Shown piece by piece: positions 1-7,600 of a DNA stretch of 10,417 nucleotides; position 1 is the stretch's first letter; every line of letters starts with the position of its first letter. The notes below the pieces were generated by a model. That model was not told the DNA's origin and made no database searches. It was given only the letters and a program-made list of their open reading frames with translations. This DNA is from Tardiphaga sp. (GTDB lineage: Bacteria; Pseudomonadota; Alphaproteobacteria; Rhizobiales; Xanthobacteraceae). A program made the translations under genes and the position numbers. The DNA lies in the NCBI GenBank assembly GCA_028290765.1, contig JAQGJF010000011.1, positions 1 through 10,417 on the forward strand, in the 5' to 3' direction.

Positions 1-153
1 CGCGACATGCACGGCGGCAACGGTATCCAGATCGAATATCACGTGATGCGACACGCCCAGAACCTCGAGACCGTGAATACCTATGAGGGTACCCACGACG
101 TCCACGCCCTGATCCTCGGCCGCGCCATCACCGGCATTCAGGCGTTTTCCTGA
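1..153 (+). CDS. gcdH: Glutaryl-CoA dehydrogenase, C-terminal fragment (5' end outside window)
   Basis: Frame 1 is open from the first base to a TGA at 151-153 and encodes the last 50 residues of an acyl-CoA dehydrogenase. The stretch [20 protein letters not shown] is characteristic of glutaryl-CoA dehydrogenase. In that family the Glu of the YEGTHD motif (residue 29 of this fragment) is the catalytic base that abstracts the alpha proton, and GcdH then oxidises and decarboxylates glutaryl-CoA to crotonyl-CoA in lysine, tryptophan and benzoate-type degradation, passing electrons to ETF. The preceding HGGNGIQ segment matches the FAD- and interface-contacting region of acyl-CoA dehydrogenases. 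The end at ITGIQAF is the usual C-terminus, so the 3' end is intact. FAD domains and start are outside the window. A palindromic repeat starts about 20 bases after the stop. Confidence 0.92.
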   Translation, partial: RDMHGGNGIQIEYHVMRHAQNLETVNTYEGTHDVHALILGRAITGIQAFS

Positions 154-173
154 GGTCGTTGGCGAACACGGCC

Positions 174-275
174 ATCATCCTGAGGAGCCCGCTCTCGCGG
201 GCGTCTCGAAGGATGGCCGCACGAATGACCTCGCTCCATGCTTCGAGACGGCCCTTCGGGCCTCCTCAGCATGAG
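174..275. repeat. Nested palindromic intergenic element (REP/BIME-like)
   Basis: An outer arm at 175-187 (TCATCCTGAGGAG) pairs with 262-274 with one mismatch. An inner arm at 202-216 (CGTCTCGAAGGATGG) pairs with 236-250 with one mismatch. The segments between the arms are hairpins themselves: 188-201 is CCCGC-TCTC-GCGGG and 251-261 is GCCC-TTC-GGGC. The whole could fold into a branched cruciform or RNA structure. From memory, this type of element is dispersed in Bradyrhizobium-group genomes, but its copy number cannot be tested in this window. It also creates a false upstream extension (ATG at 238) of the next gene's reading frame. Confidence 0.8.
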
Positions 276-297
276 GCCTCCTGTTAGGCGTTTCCCC

Positions 298-1248
298 ATG
301 AGCGACAATGACGATATCCCGTTCAACCGCGACTTTCCGCTCAAGCCGGGCGTGGTCGATGAGATCCGCCCCGGCGTTCGTCGCATTCTTTGCAACAATC
401 CGAGCCCCTTCACCTTTACCGGGACCAACAGCTACATCGTCGGCCAGGGCAATGTGGCCATTATCGATCCCGGTCCGGACAGCGAAGAACACGCCGGCGC
501 GCTGATCGGCGCGGTGAAGGGCGAAACCGTCACCCATATCATCGTCACCCATACCCATCGCGATCACTCGCCGAATACCGCGCGGATCAAGGCCGCCACC
601 GGTGCTACGGTGTATGCCGAAGGTCCACACCGCGCCTCGCGGCCGCGTTATGAGAGTGAAACCATCTCGTCGGAATCCGGTGCCGACCGCGACTTCAGAC
701 CGGATGTCACGGTCCGCGACGGCGAGAGCATCAGCGGAGACGGCTGGGCGCTCGAGGCGGTGGCGACGCCGGGCCACACCGCCAACCACATGGCATTTGC
801 CTGGCGCGACCGGAAGTTTCTTTTTGTCGGCGACCATGTGATGGGATGGTCGACCTCGATCGTGGCACCGCCCGACGGATCGATGATCGACTACATGGCG
901 TCGCTGGAGAAACTCAGCCGGCGCGACGAGGATCTATATTTTTCCGGCCACGGACCGGAAATTCCGGACGGGCCGAAATTCGTGAAATTCCTGATCCGCC
1001 ATCGTCAGGCGCGCGAAGCCTCCATCCTGCACCGTCTGGCCAAGGGTGAGGCCGATATCCCGACCCTGGTGCGCGCGATCTATATCGGCATCGACCCGCG
1101 GCTGACCGGCGCCGCCGGCTATTCCGTACTGGCGCATCTGGAAGATCTGGTGGCGCGCAAGGTGGTCGCGACATCGGGCGATCCGGTGATCGGCGGAAGC
1201 TATCGGCTGGTAGGAGCGAATGGCGATAACGGAGCGAATAGGGAGTAG
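298..1248 (+). CDS. MBL-fold metallo-hydrolase, LACTB2-like with C-terminal winged helix
   Basis: A 316-residue protein of the metallo-beta-lactamase fold. The metal site is complete: THTHRDH at residues 84-90 gives the HxHxDH motif, with further ligands His160 (ATPGH), Asp179 (FVGDH) and His218 (FSGHGP). FTGTNSYIVG (about 39-49) and IDPGPD (56-61) are the usual N-terminal strands of the LACTB2/glyoxalase II-like branch. Residues from about 240 to 290 match the small winged-helix extension of that branch. Relatives include a human mitochondrial endoribonuclease and many uncharacterised bacterial hydrolases, so the substrate is unknown. The start at 298 (MSDNDDIPFN) is chosen because the in-frame ATG at 238 lies inside a palindromic repeat. 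The ribosome site is weak. The last residues (about NGDNGANRE) are encoded at and inside an inverted repeat that contains the stop codon, so the tail may be recently altered. Confidence 0.9.
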   Translation: MSDNDDIPFNRDFPLKPGVVDEIRPGVRRILCNNPSPFTFTGTNSYIVGQGNVAIIDPGPDSEEHAGALIGAVKGETVTHIIVTHTHRDHSPNTARIKAATGATVYAEGPHRASRPRYESETISSESGADRDFRPDVTVRDGESISGDGWALEAVATPGHTANHMAFAWRDRKFLFVGDHVMGWSTSIVAPPDGSMIDYMASLEKLSRRDEDLYFSGHGPEIPDGPKFVKFLIRHRQAREASILHRLAKGEADIPTLVRAIYIGIDPRLTGAAGYSVLAHLEDLVARKVVATSGDPVIGGSYRLVGANGDNGANRE

Positions 1249-1316
1249 CGAATAGGGAGGAAGAAGAACAGAGCTTTGCCGCCTGCCTTGCCTTCTATTC
1301 GCTACTCCCTATTCGC
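1234..1316. repeat. 22-bp perfect inverted repeat between convergent genes
   Basis: Bases 1234-1255 and 1295-1316 are exact reverse complements over 22 bp, separated by 39 bases. The left arm is built from a 12-mer GCGAATAGGGAG repeated at 1234-1245 and 1248-1259. Both arms also carry a nearby GCGAATGGCG (1216-1225 on +; the complement of 1314-1323 on the right). The left arm spans the TAG stop of the MBL-fold gene, and the right arm ends 11 bases before the stop of the convergent DUF1499 gene. A transcript from either side would form a long hairpin, but no T-run follows, so it is not a classical terminator. Confidence 0.85.
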
Positions 1317-1327
1317 CATTCGCCCTC

Positions 1328-2176
1328 TTACCTCTTCGCCACACCCTTCGGCTGCACCTTCGCGGGCAGTTGCGGCTTCTTCGGCGCCGGCGCGTTGTCG
1401 ACGGCGTTGTTGATGTCGTCGATCAGCTTGGTGATGCGCGCGGCATTGCTGCCAAGATCGCTTTCGAAATAGCGCGACGAGGAGCGGAGATCGACCCGCG
1501 AGCCGTCGCCGTCCGGCAGCACGCGCACCGCGACATCCTCGCGAAAACCCATGATCGGCGTTCGCGCCACCGCCTCGATACGGCCCTCGCGGCGCGGCGG
1601 TTGCGGCGCGCGCGCATCGACGACACGCCACTTTCGCTTGTTGATGAGTTCGAGCGTCACCTCATAGGCTTTCAGCACCGGCGCATCGAGCTGCACCGTT
1701 TCGATATCGGGATAGGCCAGATGCTGCTGTTCGGCGGAATACAGCCCGGCATAGACCGCGGTATTGGCGCCGTCGCCGGCGCGCAGTCGCGCCAGCGCGT
1801 CGAATTTCGGCGGATCGATCGCATCGGTGGTGATGTCGTGGATCGCGGGCAGCTTGCGGTATTGCAGGCCGAGATAGGCCGGGTAGGCCAGGATGGCCAT
1901 GTCGATCAGGAGCGCCAGCAGGATCCGGCTCATGCCGCGCGATCCGTTCTGCCAGATCGCAACGAAGGCGGCCAGTCCGACCAGGATCGACAGTCCCGCG
2001 CATGCCAGCGCACCAAAGAACGTCGCCAGTGCCGGTTTCATCTCGAGGAAACCGAACCGCACGATGATGATCGAAACCAGCGTCGCCACCAGCGAGAATA
2101 CCGCAAGGCGTCGCGCCCACGATGCGAGGGCGGACATCGGCTCGGTCTGATAGGGAGCGGAAAACTTGCGGGCCAT
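1328..2176 (-). CDS. DUF1499 domain-containing membrane protein
   Basis: A 282-residue protein. Three hydrophobic segments (about residues 23-43, 49-73 and 83-104) form a membrane anchor. A soluble domain follows from about 110 to 262, with features I associate with DUF1499: DITTDAIDPPKF near its start, AYPDIETVQLDAP (154-166), KRKWRVVDA (180-188), RTPIMGFREDVAVRV (205-219), and the conserved RVDLRSSSRYFESDLGSNAARI region (227-248). The tail is Pro/Lys-rich and probably disordered. DUF1499 has no established activity, and relatives are described only as uncharacterised exported or membrane proteins. The first ATG (MARKFSAPY) has no clear ribosome site. An internal ATG at 2137 (MSALASW) is the alternative and would leave the membrane segments intact. 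The gene is convergent with the MBL-fold gene and lies about 200 bases downstream of the acyl-CoA synthetase on the same strand. Confidence 0.85.
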   Translation of the reverse strand: MARKFSAPYQTEPMSALASWARRLAVFSLVATLVSIIIVRFGFLEMKPALATFFGALACAGLSILVGLAAFVAIWQNGSRGMSRILLALLIDMAILAYPAYLGLQYRKLPAIHDITTDAIDPPKFDALARLRAGDGANTAVYAGLYSAEQQHLAYPDIETVQLDAPVLKAYEVTLELINKRKWRVVDARAPQPPRREGRIEAVARTPIMGFREDVAVRVLPDGDGSRVDLRSSSRYFESDLGSNAARITKLIDDINNAVDNAPAPKKPQLPAKVQPKGVAKR

Positions 2177-2325
2177 CCAGGTATTTTTGCCGGGTTGGGC
2201 TCTGCCGGATCATGTGCGGCCGGGCTAAAGAACTGGCCTGTTTGAGACCATGCTCCCGCGGCAAATTCAAGGGACTTTGGGCAGATTTTGGAGGCTGGGC
2301 CAGATCGAACCGGTGAGGCCTCCTC

Positions 2326-2354
2326 ATCTCTCCCCGCAAAGAACGGGGAGAGAT
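2326..2354. repeat. Perfect 11-bp-stem hairpin repeat
   Basis: ATCTCTCCCCG (2326-2336) pairs perfectly with CGGGGAGAGAT (2344-2354) around a 7-base loop. It lies 24 bases beyond the stop of the acyl-CoA synthetase read on the minus strand. It lacks a following T-run, so Rho-independent termination is not shown. It could instead be a REP-type hairpin that stabilises or attenuates the transcript before the DUF1499 gene. Small GC-rich hairpins of this wording are, from memory, common between genes in this bacterial group. Confidence 0.65.
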
Positions 2355-2378
2355 TAAGGAATTGGCGGCGACCAGGCC

Positions 2379-4007
2379 CTATGCCGCGGCGTTGGGGAAA
2401 CTGTACGCCTTGAACTGGTCGCGCAGCGCGGTTTTCAGGATTTTGCCGGTGGCGGTGTGGGGGATGGCGTCGACGAACACCACGTCGTCCGGCAGCCACC
2501 ATTTGGCGATCTTGCCGTCCATGAATTTCAGAATCTCGTCCGGCGTCGCGGTCTGCTCCGGCTTGAGATGGATGATCAGCAGCGGCCGCTCGTCCCATTT
2601 CGGATGATGCACGCCGATCACCGCCGCTTCCAGCACCTTGGGATGCGATACCGCGAGGTTTTCCAGCTCGATCGACGAGATCCATTCGCCGCCGGACTTG
2701 ATCACGTCCTTGGAGCGGTCGGTGATGCGCATGTAGCCATATTGGTCGATGGTGGCGACATCGCCGGTGTCGAAATAGCCGTCGTCATCGAGGATATCGC
2801 TCTCGACCCGGTAATATGCGCCGGAGACCGCCGGCCCGCGCACCTTGAGGCGGCCAAAAGTCTGGCCGTCCCATGGCAGCTCCTTGCCGGCATCGTCGGT
2901 GATCTTCATTTCCACCATGAACGGCGGATAGCCTTGGGTCTGCAGTACGTCGAGTTTGGCGTCGCCGATGAGATGCGCGAATTGCGGCTGCAGCGCACCG
3001 ACGGTGCCGAGCGGGCTCATCTCGGTCATGCCCCAGGCGTGGCGGACCTCGATGCCCATATCGACAAAGGCCTTGATCATCGAGCGCGGCATCGCCGAGC
3101 CGCCGCAGATCACCACTTTCAGATGCGGCAGCTTGGCATTTTCCTTCGCCATGTATTGCAGCAGCATCAGCCACACCGTCGGCACGCCGGCGGTGTAGGT
3201 GACGTTCTCGCTGTTGAGCAGTTCGTAGACCGAGGCGCCGTCGAGCTTGGCGCCGGGCATCACCAGCTTGGTGCCCATCGAGGGCGCGGAGAAGGCGATG
3301 CCCCAGCTGTTGGCGTGGAACAATGGCACCACCGGCAGCATGGTATCTTTCGAGGTGGCGCCGAGCGCGTCACCATTATTGGCCATCATCGAATGCAGGA
3401 CGTTGGAGCGGTGCGAATACAGCACGCCCTTGGGGTCGCCGGTGGTGCCCGAGGTGTAGCACATCGCTGCCGCGGTATTTTCGTCGAACATTTTCCATTT
3501 GAAATTGCCGTCAACCTCGGCAATCCAGTCCTCATAGGCGACCGCGTTCTTCAACGTGGTTTGCGGCATGTGCGCCTTGTCGGTGAGGATGATGTAGCGC
3601 TCCACGCTCGGGAGCTGGGAGCCGATCTTTTCAAGGATCGGAATGAAGGTGAGATCGACCATTACCACGCGGTCCTGCGCATGGTTGATGATCCAGGCGA
3701 TCTGGTCGGGGAACAACCGTGGATTGACGGTGTGGCAGATGGCGCCGATGCCCATGATGCCGTACCAGGCTTCGAGATGGCGCCAGGTGTTCCAGGCGAT
3801 GGTGGCGACGCGGTCGCCGAGCTTGATGCCGTCGCGATCGAGCCGCTGTGCGACTTTCAGTGCGCGGGCGCGAATTTCGGCGTAATTGGTGCGATGGATA
3901 GGTCCCTCGACCGATCGTGTGACGACCTCGCGTTCGCCATGAACTTTTGCCGCATGATCGATAATCCGATGACACAGCATAGGCAAGTCTTGCATCAACC
4001 CGCGCAT
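2379..4007 (-). CDS. Acyl-CoA synthetase (AMP-forming), medium-chain fatty acid / methylthiopropionate ligase type
   Basis: A 542-residue, full-length member of the ANL adenylate-forming family, which activates a carboxylic acid to acyl-AMP and then to the CoA thioester. The P-loop-like motif [11 protein letters not shown] is at 184-194, HAWGMTE (323-329) is the A5 motif, GYFDTGD (410-416) and [17 protein letters not shown] (428-444) are the A7-A8 region and hinge, and ATGKILK (519-525) contains the catalytic lysine Lys522. The sequence resembles the AlkK/DmdB-like branch, whose members are annotated as medium/long-chain fatty-acid or 3-(methylthio)propionate CoA ligases; substrate cannot be fixed from sequence. 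The start MRGLMQDLP is supported by GAGGAG seven bases upstream (4015-4020 on the plus strand). The gene is divergent from the extensin-like gene, with only 56 bases between the two starts, so their promoters must be tightly packed. Confidence 0.93.
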   Translation of the reverse strand: MRGLMQDLPMLCHRIIDHAAKVHGEREVVTRSVEGPIHRTNYAEIRARALKVAQRLDRDGIKLGDRVATIAWNTWRHLEAWYGIMGIGAICHTVNPRLFPDQIAWIINHAQDRVVMVDLTFIPILEKIGSQLPSVERYIILTDKAHMPQTTLKNAVAYEDWIAEVDGNFKWKMFDENTAAAMCYTSGTTGDPKGVLYSHRSNVLHSMMANNGDALGATSKDTMLPVVPLFHANSWGIAFSAPSMGTKLVMPGAKLDGASVYELLNSENVTYTAGVPTVWLMLLQYMAKENAKLPHLKVVICGGSAMPRSMIKAFVDMGIEVRHAWGMTEMSPLGTVGALQPQFAHLIGDAKLDVLQTQGYPPFMVEMKITDDAGKELPWDGQTFGRLKVRGPAVSGAYYRVESDILDDDGYFDTGDVATIDQYGYMRITDRSKDVIKSGGEWISSIELENLAVSHPKVLEAAVIGVHHPKWDERPLLIIHLKPEQTATPDEILKFMDGKIAKWWLPDDVVFVDAIPHTATGKILKTALRDQFKAYSFPNAAA

Positions 4008-4063
4008 TCGAACGCTCCTCCCCCGTGTGATCTGTCCTGCCGGTTTCCGTTCAGGAATTTGTC

Positions 4064-5113
4064 ATGAAGTTTAGCGCGGGGAACGCGGCGCGGAAATGGT
4101 CTTGTGGTGCTTTCGGCTGCGACCATTGGCCAATCGCTGTGCTGTTCGCGGCCGTGCTGACGATATGGGCAGCGCCGGCCTCGGCCTATCTGACCGGCCG
4201 CTCCATACCGCTGCCGCAGCCGCGCCCCGCAGAGGCGCCCTCCGATTCCGCCAAGGACAAGCCCCTCGAAGCTGAGAAGCCGGCTGCCGAAACGGTCCCG
4301 GCCCCGCCGGTCCCCTCGGCCTGTCGGCTGGCACTGACCGAGAGCATCGCCATTGCGCCGAGCATCCCTTCGGTCACCGGGCCCGGCGGCTGCGGCGGTG
4401 ACGATCTGGTTCGGCTCGAGGCGGTGGTGCTGCCGGACAGCCGGCGCGTCGCGGTAAAGCCTGCGGCGGTACTTCGTTGCGCTATGGCTAGCGCGGTCGC
4501 CGACTGGATCCGCTCCGACATGGCGCCGCTGGCGGAAGCCCAGGGAACCAGGCTGAGCGATCTCGACAATTTCGATTCATTCGAATGTCGCGGTCGCAAC
4601 CGGGTCGTCGGCGCCAAACTGTCCGAGCATGGCCGCGCCAATGCGCTCGATGTCCGCGCGCTCAAACTAGCCAGCGGCGCCTCGATTTCGCTGACCGATC
4701 GCGGTGTGTCGCGCGAAGTCCGCGAAACCGTGCTGCATTCGGTCTGCACGCGATTCACCACGGTATTGGGGCCGGGGTCGGACGGCTATCACGAGGACCA
4801 CATCCATCTCGATCTGGCCGAACGCCGCAACGGCTATCGGATCTGCCAATGGGACGTCTGGGACCCACTGCCCCAGGTCGCCCCCTTGCTGCCCGCCGGG
4901 CGACCGGAAGAAGCGCCGCCGCGCGAGGTTGCCGAGAAGGCCGATCCCGACAAGCCGGGTACTAAATCCACCGCACCCACCGCGCGACAAGAAGCCTCCG
5001 CGCCGAAATCGGAGGCCGCAAAAGTTGAGCCGGCCAAGGCAGCGCCTCCGACACCCAAACCGAAGCCGCGCAAGCGGCGTGTTGCGCCAAGACTGTTTAA
5101 CCTGTTCAGGTGA
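4064..5113 (+). CDS. Extensin-like_C family exported protein
   Basis: A 349-residue protein. Residues about 22-41 are a hydrophobic signal or anchor ending in APASAY, preceded by basic residues. A Pro/Ala/Lys-rich linker (about 48-84) follows, then the conserved domain (about 85-270), then a second low-complexity Pro/Lys/Ala tail ending in a basic patch (PKPKPRKRR). The domain matches the bacterial family named Extensin-like_C. It holds SEHGRANALDV (187-197) and YHEDHIHLDL (242-251). His189-x6-Asp196 followed by His246-x-His248 has the spacing of the zinc ligands of LAS-type peptidases (M15/VanY/MepA), which suggests, as inference, a metal-dependent peptidoglycan hydrolase. Cysteines at 87, 110, 139, 175, 228 and 261 may form disulfides, consistent with a periplasmic location. 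AGGA at 4053-4056 is a suitable ribosome site for this start. Confidence 0.88.
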   Translation: MKFSAGNAARKWSCGAFGCDHWPIAVLFAAVLTIWAAPASAYLTGRSIPLPQPRPAEAPSDSAKDKPLEAEKPAAETVPAPPVPSACRLALTESIAIAPSIPSVTGPGGCGGDDLVRLEAVVLPDSRRVAVKPAAVLRCAMASAVADWIRSDMAPLAEAQGTRLSDLDNFDSFECRGRNRVVGAKLSEHGRANALDVRALKLASGASISLTDRGVSREVRETVLHSVCTRFTTVLGPGSDGYHEDHIHLDLAERRNGYRICQWDVWDPLPQVAPLLPAGRPEEAPPREVAEKADPDKPGTKSTAPTARQEASAPKSEAAKVEPAKAAPPTPKPKPRKRRVAPRLFNLFR

Positions 5114-5131
5114 AGCCAAGCTCCACATTGA

Positions 5132-5250
5132 GCGTGGTCCCGGCGAAGGCCGGGACTCAGAACCCCTGGCATTGCTGGTTGCAAAAGGTATCTGCCCTCT
5201 GTGGCTACCCGAAACGACACTGTGTATCTCGGCTTTCGCCGAGGCGACCT
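5132..5250. repeat. Imperfect inverted-repeat intergenic element with hairpin ends
   Basis: The left end holds a perfect hairpin GTCCCGGC-GAAG-GCCGGGAC (5137-5156). The right end holds CTCGGC-TTTC-GCCGAG (5228-5243). The two ends are imperfect reverse complements of each other (about 18 of 27 positions between 5132-5158 and 5224-5250), which is the layout of a paired REP element with a spacer of about 65 bases. The spacer has no convincing coding potential. It starts about 20 bases after the extensin-like gene stop and could protect or end that transcript. Confidence 0.7.
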
Positions 5251-5267
5251 GGAGAGAGGCCTAGCCC

Positions 5268-5294
5268 AACAAAAAACGCCGGTAAAAACCGGCG
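5268..5294 (-). terminator. Intrinsic terminator of the L,D-transpeptidase gene
   Basis: Read on the minus strand, CGCCGGT-TTTT-ACCGGCG forms a perfect 7-bp GC-rich stem (5277-5294), immediately followed by TTTTTTGTT (5276 down to 5268). The stem begins 30 bases after the L,D-transpeptidase stop. This is a canonical Rho-independent terminator and the only clear one in the window. Confidence 0.9.
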
Positions 5295-5323
5295 CTGTTT
5301 GATGTTCGGCGATGGGCGAATGT

Positions 5324-6001
5324 TCAGTACGGCGTCGACCCGCCGCCCTGCAGGGCCATCTTCGAATTATAGGGCGAGTCGCCATGGTTGGGCTCGAGCA
5401 CCACCACCACGGTTCCCATCTTGACCCGGTTATACAGATCGATCACGTCCTCATTGGTCATGCGGATACAGCCCGAGGAAATCGAGGCGCCGATATATTC
5501 CGGTTGGTTGGTGCCGTGAATCCGGAACAGAGTGTCCTTGCCGCCGGAGTAGAGATACAGCGCCCGCGAACCCATCGGATTATCCGGCCCCGGAGCGACG
5601 AATTTCGGCACGCCGAGGCGCGAAATCTCGCCCGGCGTCGGATGCCAAGCCGGCCACTCGGTCATGCTGCCGACCTTGGCGATGCCGGACCAGGCCATCG
5701 CCTCTTCGCCGACGGTAATGCCGTAGCGGATCGCCTTGCCGCCATCCTGCACGAGGTAGAGATAATGATTGTCGGAATCGACCACGATCGAGCCCGGCGC
5801 TTCTTTGCGGTGGTATTCTACAATGGCGCGGCGGAACGGCTCGGCGACCGGGGTTTTAACGTAGGAGACCTTGGCCAGGTATTCCTTGTCGCGCGGCTTG
5901 AAATTGGTCTGGTTGGTGGCCTCATAGGAGGTCGCCTGCATGCAGCCCGACAGCATCAGGCCGGCCGCAAGAATTCCCAGTTTCGCTTGGAGTGACGACA
6001 T
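5324..6001 (-). CDS. L,D-transpeptidase (YkuD/ErfK family), predicted lipoprotein
   Basis: A 225-residue envelope enzyme. The chosen start gives a short signal peptide with the lipobox L17-S-G-C20, so Cys20 is expected to be lipidated. The YkuD catalytic domain spans about residues 70-203. His162 (IHGTNQPEYIG), Ser176, Gly177 and Cys178 in SSGCIRM form the signature in which Cys178 is the nucleophile. NHYLYLV (78-84) and MGSRALYLY (143-151) are typical core strands. Family members form 3-3 cross-links in peptidoglycan or attach lipoproteins to it; which applies here is not shown. An in-frame ATG at 6055 would add 18 residues ahead of the signal peptide and is less likely, because the shorter start leaves a well-formed lipoprotein signal. 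The ribosome site is weak (TGGAAT about 10 bases upstream). It is convergent with the extensin-like gene and ends in its own terminator. Confidence 0.93.
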   Translation of the reverse strand: MSSLQAKLGILAAGLMLSGCMQATSYEATNQTNFKPRDKEYLAKVSYVKTPVAEPFRRAIVEYHRKEAPGSIVVDSDNHYLYLVQDGGKAIRYGITVGEEAMAWSGIAKVGSMTEWPAWHPTPGEISRLGVPKFVAPGPDNPMGSRALYLYSGGKDTLFRIHGTNQPEYIGASISSGCIRMTNEDVIDLYNRVKMGTVVVVLEPNHGDSPYNSKMALQGGGSTPY

Positions 6002-6411
6002 TATTTTATTCCAATTGATATCTGGCGCTCGAACCGCGCTAATATTAGCCCGCAAAGCCCACGATTCTCTTAAGAGCCATTATCGCTGAAATCTGCCATA
6101 GTTCCAGCGCTTTGATGCCCTTCTTGCTCTGCAGCATGCGACCTGTGTCATAAAAGCCGCAGACTCCAGGCGTAGAGATCAGTTCTTGTGCAGGCCAGCG
6201 CGGTCGGCCGGCCTCTCGCCCAAAAGTTGCCGCCGGTCCGCCGCAAACGGGTTTGTGCCGCGTCGCAACTGTTGCAAAATCCCAAGGGTCCCAGGTTCCG
6301 TCGGCTCGAACTGGCCTCGAAATGCTTGCCAGAATCGAGCGGATTTGCGCACTGCAGGGACGCTGACCCCGCCTCCACGAACCTCGTGCCCGTAGTCCCG
6401 GAGTACCTGCC
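6002..6411. other. 410-base intergenic region between divergent L,D-transpeptidase and corA genes
   Basis: This stretch must hold promoters for both flanking genes. Near the L,D-transpeptidase start are two perfect palindromes, GCTAATATTAGC (6038-6049) and CTCTTAAGAG (6067-6076). In the middle is GCAAC-T-GTTGC (6265-6275). I could not assign -35/-10 boxes with confidence on either strand. A minus-strand frame from an ATG at 6137 to a stop at 6045 (30 residues) has no strong ribosome site or recognisable content. I recognise no metal-sensing riboswitch in the corA leader. Confidence 0.6.
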
Positions 6412-7392
6412 ATGATCGCGATCTTCACCCCCTCCGATTCCGCGTTGAAGAAATCCGATCCCGTCGATCTCGCGGCGTTGCCGGAAAATGCGGTCTGGAT
6501 CGATCTGGACAAGCCCACTGCCGAGGAGGACCGCGCGGTTGAGCGGCTCGCCGGGATCGCGGTGCCGACCCGGGAAGACATGCAGGAAATCGAGATTTCC
6601 AGCCGACTCTATATCGAGAACAGTGCCCGTTACATGACCGCCAGTCTGATGTGCGCGGCGGATACCGAGTCGCCGCGGATTACGCCGGTGACCTTCATCC
6701 TCTCCAATCATCGCCTCGTTACGGTGCGCTACGATGCGCCGAAACCATTCATGCTGGTCGAGAACAAGCTGGCGCGCGGCGTCGCGCCCGGCGCCAATGG
6801 CGAGACCGTGCTGCTGGAACTGCTCGATGCGGTGATCGATCGCTGCGCCGACATCCTGGAGCGCGCCGGCGCCGACATCGACGCCGTCAGCCATGCCATC
6901 TTCGAACCTGAAGGTGCTGCGCGCACCGGCCACGCCAAGCGTTATTCGGACATCCTGATCGCGATCGGCCGCAAGGGCGACCTGACTTCGAAGGTTCGCG
7001 AGAGCCTGGTCTCGATCGGCCGCCTCGTCACCTTCGTCACCGCCGAAGTCGACAACGTCAAATGGTCGAAGGAGATGCGGGCGCAGTTAAAGACCATGCA
7101 GCGCGACGTCGGCTCGCTGACCGACCACGCCTCCTATTTGTCCAACAAGATCACCTTCGTGCTGGATGCGATGCTCGGCGTCGTCAACCTCGAGCAAAAC
7201 AACATCATCAAGCTATTCTCGGTGATGGCCGTGGTCTTGATGCCGCCAACCCTGATCGCCTCGATTTACGGCATGAACTTCAAGATCATGCCGGAGCTGG
7301 AATGGGCGCATGGCTATACCTATGCGCTGCTGATGATGGTGCTCGCCGCGGTGCTGCCGTACCTGTTGTTCAAGTGGAAGAAGTGGTTGTGA
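6412..7392 (+). CDS. corA: CorA-family divalent metal (magnesium) transporter
   Basis: A 326-residue inner-membrane protein. A long cytoplasmic N-terminal domain (about 1-262) is rich in acidic residues and helices. Two transmembrane helices follow, about 265-286 (LFSVMAVVLMPPTLIASIY) and 302-320, with the family signature Gly287-Met288-Asn289 at the end of TM1. It is followed by NFKIMPELEWAHGY, the periplasmic loop typical of CorA. The C-terminus KWKKWL is the usual short basic tail. CorA proteins form pentameric channels for Mg2+ and sometimes Co2+ or Ni2+; selectivity here is assumed from the GMN motif. The length is normal. The ATG at 6412 has CGGAG at 6399-6403, eight bases upstream. No co-transcribed partner is evident: the next gene begins over 200 bases later. 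Confidence 0.93.
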   Translation: MIAIFTPSDSALKKSDPVDLAALPENAVWIDLDKPTAEEDRAVERLAGIAVPTREDMQEIEISSRLYIENSARYMTASLMCAADTESPRITPVTFILSNHRLVTVRYDAPKPFMLVENKLARGVAPGANGETVLLELLDAVIDRCADILERAGADIDAVSHAIFEPEGAARTGHAKRYSDILIAIGRKGDLTSKVRESLVSIGRLVTFVTAEVDNVKWSKEMRAQLKTMQRDVGSLTDHASYLSNKITFVLDAMLGVVNLEQNNIIKLFSVMAVVLMPPTLIASIYGMNFKIMPELEWAHGYTYALLMMVLAAVLPYLLFKWKKWL

Positions 7393-7600
7393 GCTTTACT
7401 CGGCCGCAAGCGCCGGGTGGAACCAGCTTCCAACGCGCGATGACGAAATGTGGAACCGCAAGACGCAGTTAAGTGCCCGCTGATGACGGATTGCTAAGCT
7501 TCTTTGTCGCCACATTTGCACCGGTAAAATTTGAGCGTTCGCCTGAACAATTGGCAGAGACGTTGCTGCGATAAAACCCTCGTACAAATGCGAGGAAGCC

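Noticed and set aside
175..837. 220-codon minus-strand open frame ending in the palindromic element
   Set aside because: Antisense to the MBL-fold gene, and its C-terminal part is translated repeat sequence, a common source of false hypothetical proteins.
1370..2245. 291-codon plus-strand open frame opposite the DUF1499 gene
   Set aside because: Arg/His-rich antisense shadow with no domain, and it overlaps a gene with clear membrane segments and family pattern.
2457..4067. 536-codon plus-strand open frame opposite the acyl-CoA synthetase
   Set aside because: It is antisense to a complete, motif-verified enzyme; its His/Arg/Gly-rich composition has no recognisable domain and results from high GC at third positions.
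6045..6137. 30-codon minus-strand frame upstream of the L,D-transpeptidase (MLQSKKGIKALELWQ...)
   Set aside because: The first half has host-like codons, but there is no convincing ribosome site or known content; it could be a remnant or leader, and this cannot be supported from one sequence.
6148..6933. 261-codon minus-strand open frame opposite corA
   Set aside because: Mirror frame of a complete CorA protein; low-complexity composition and no ribosome site.
7500..7600. TAAAAT near 7526 as a -10 box for the small Cys protein
   Set aside because: The best upstream partner (TTGTCG/TTTGTC) has poor spacing or a poor match, so I could not define a promoter.
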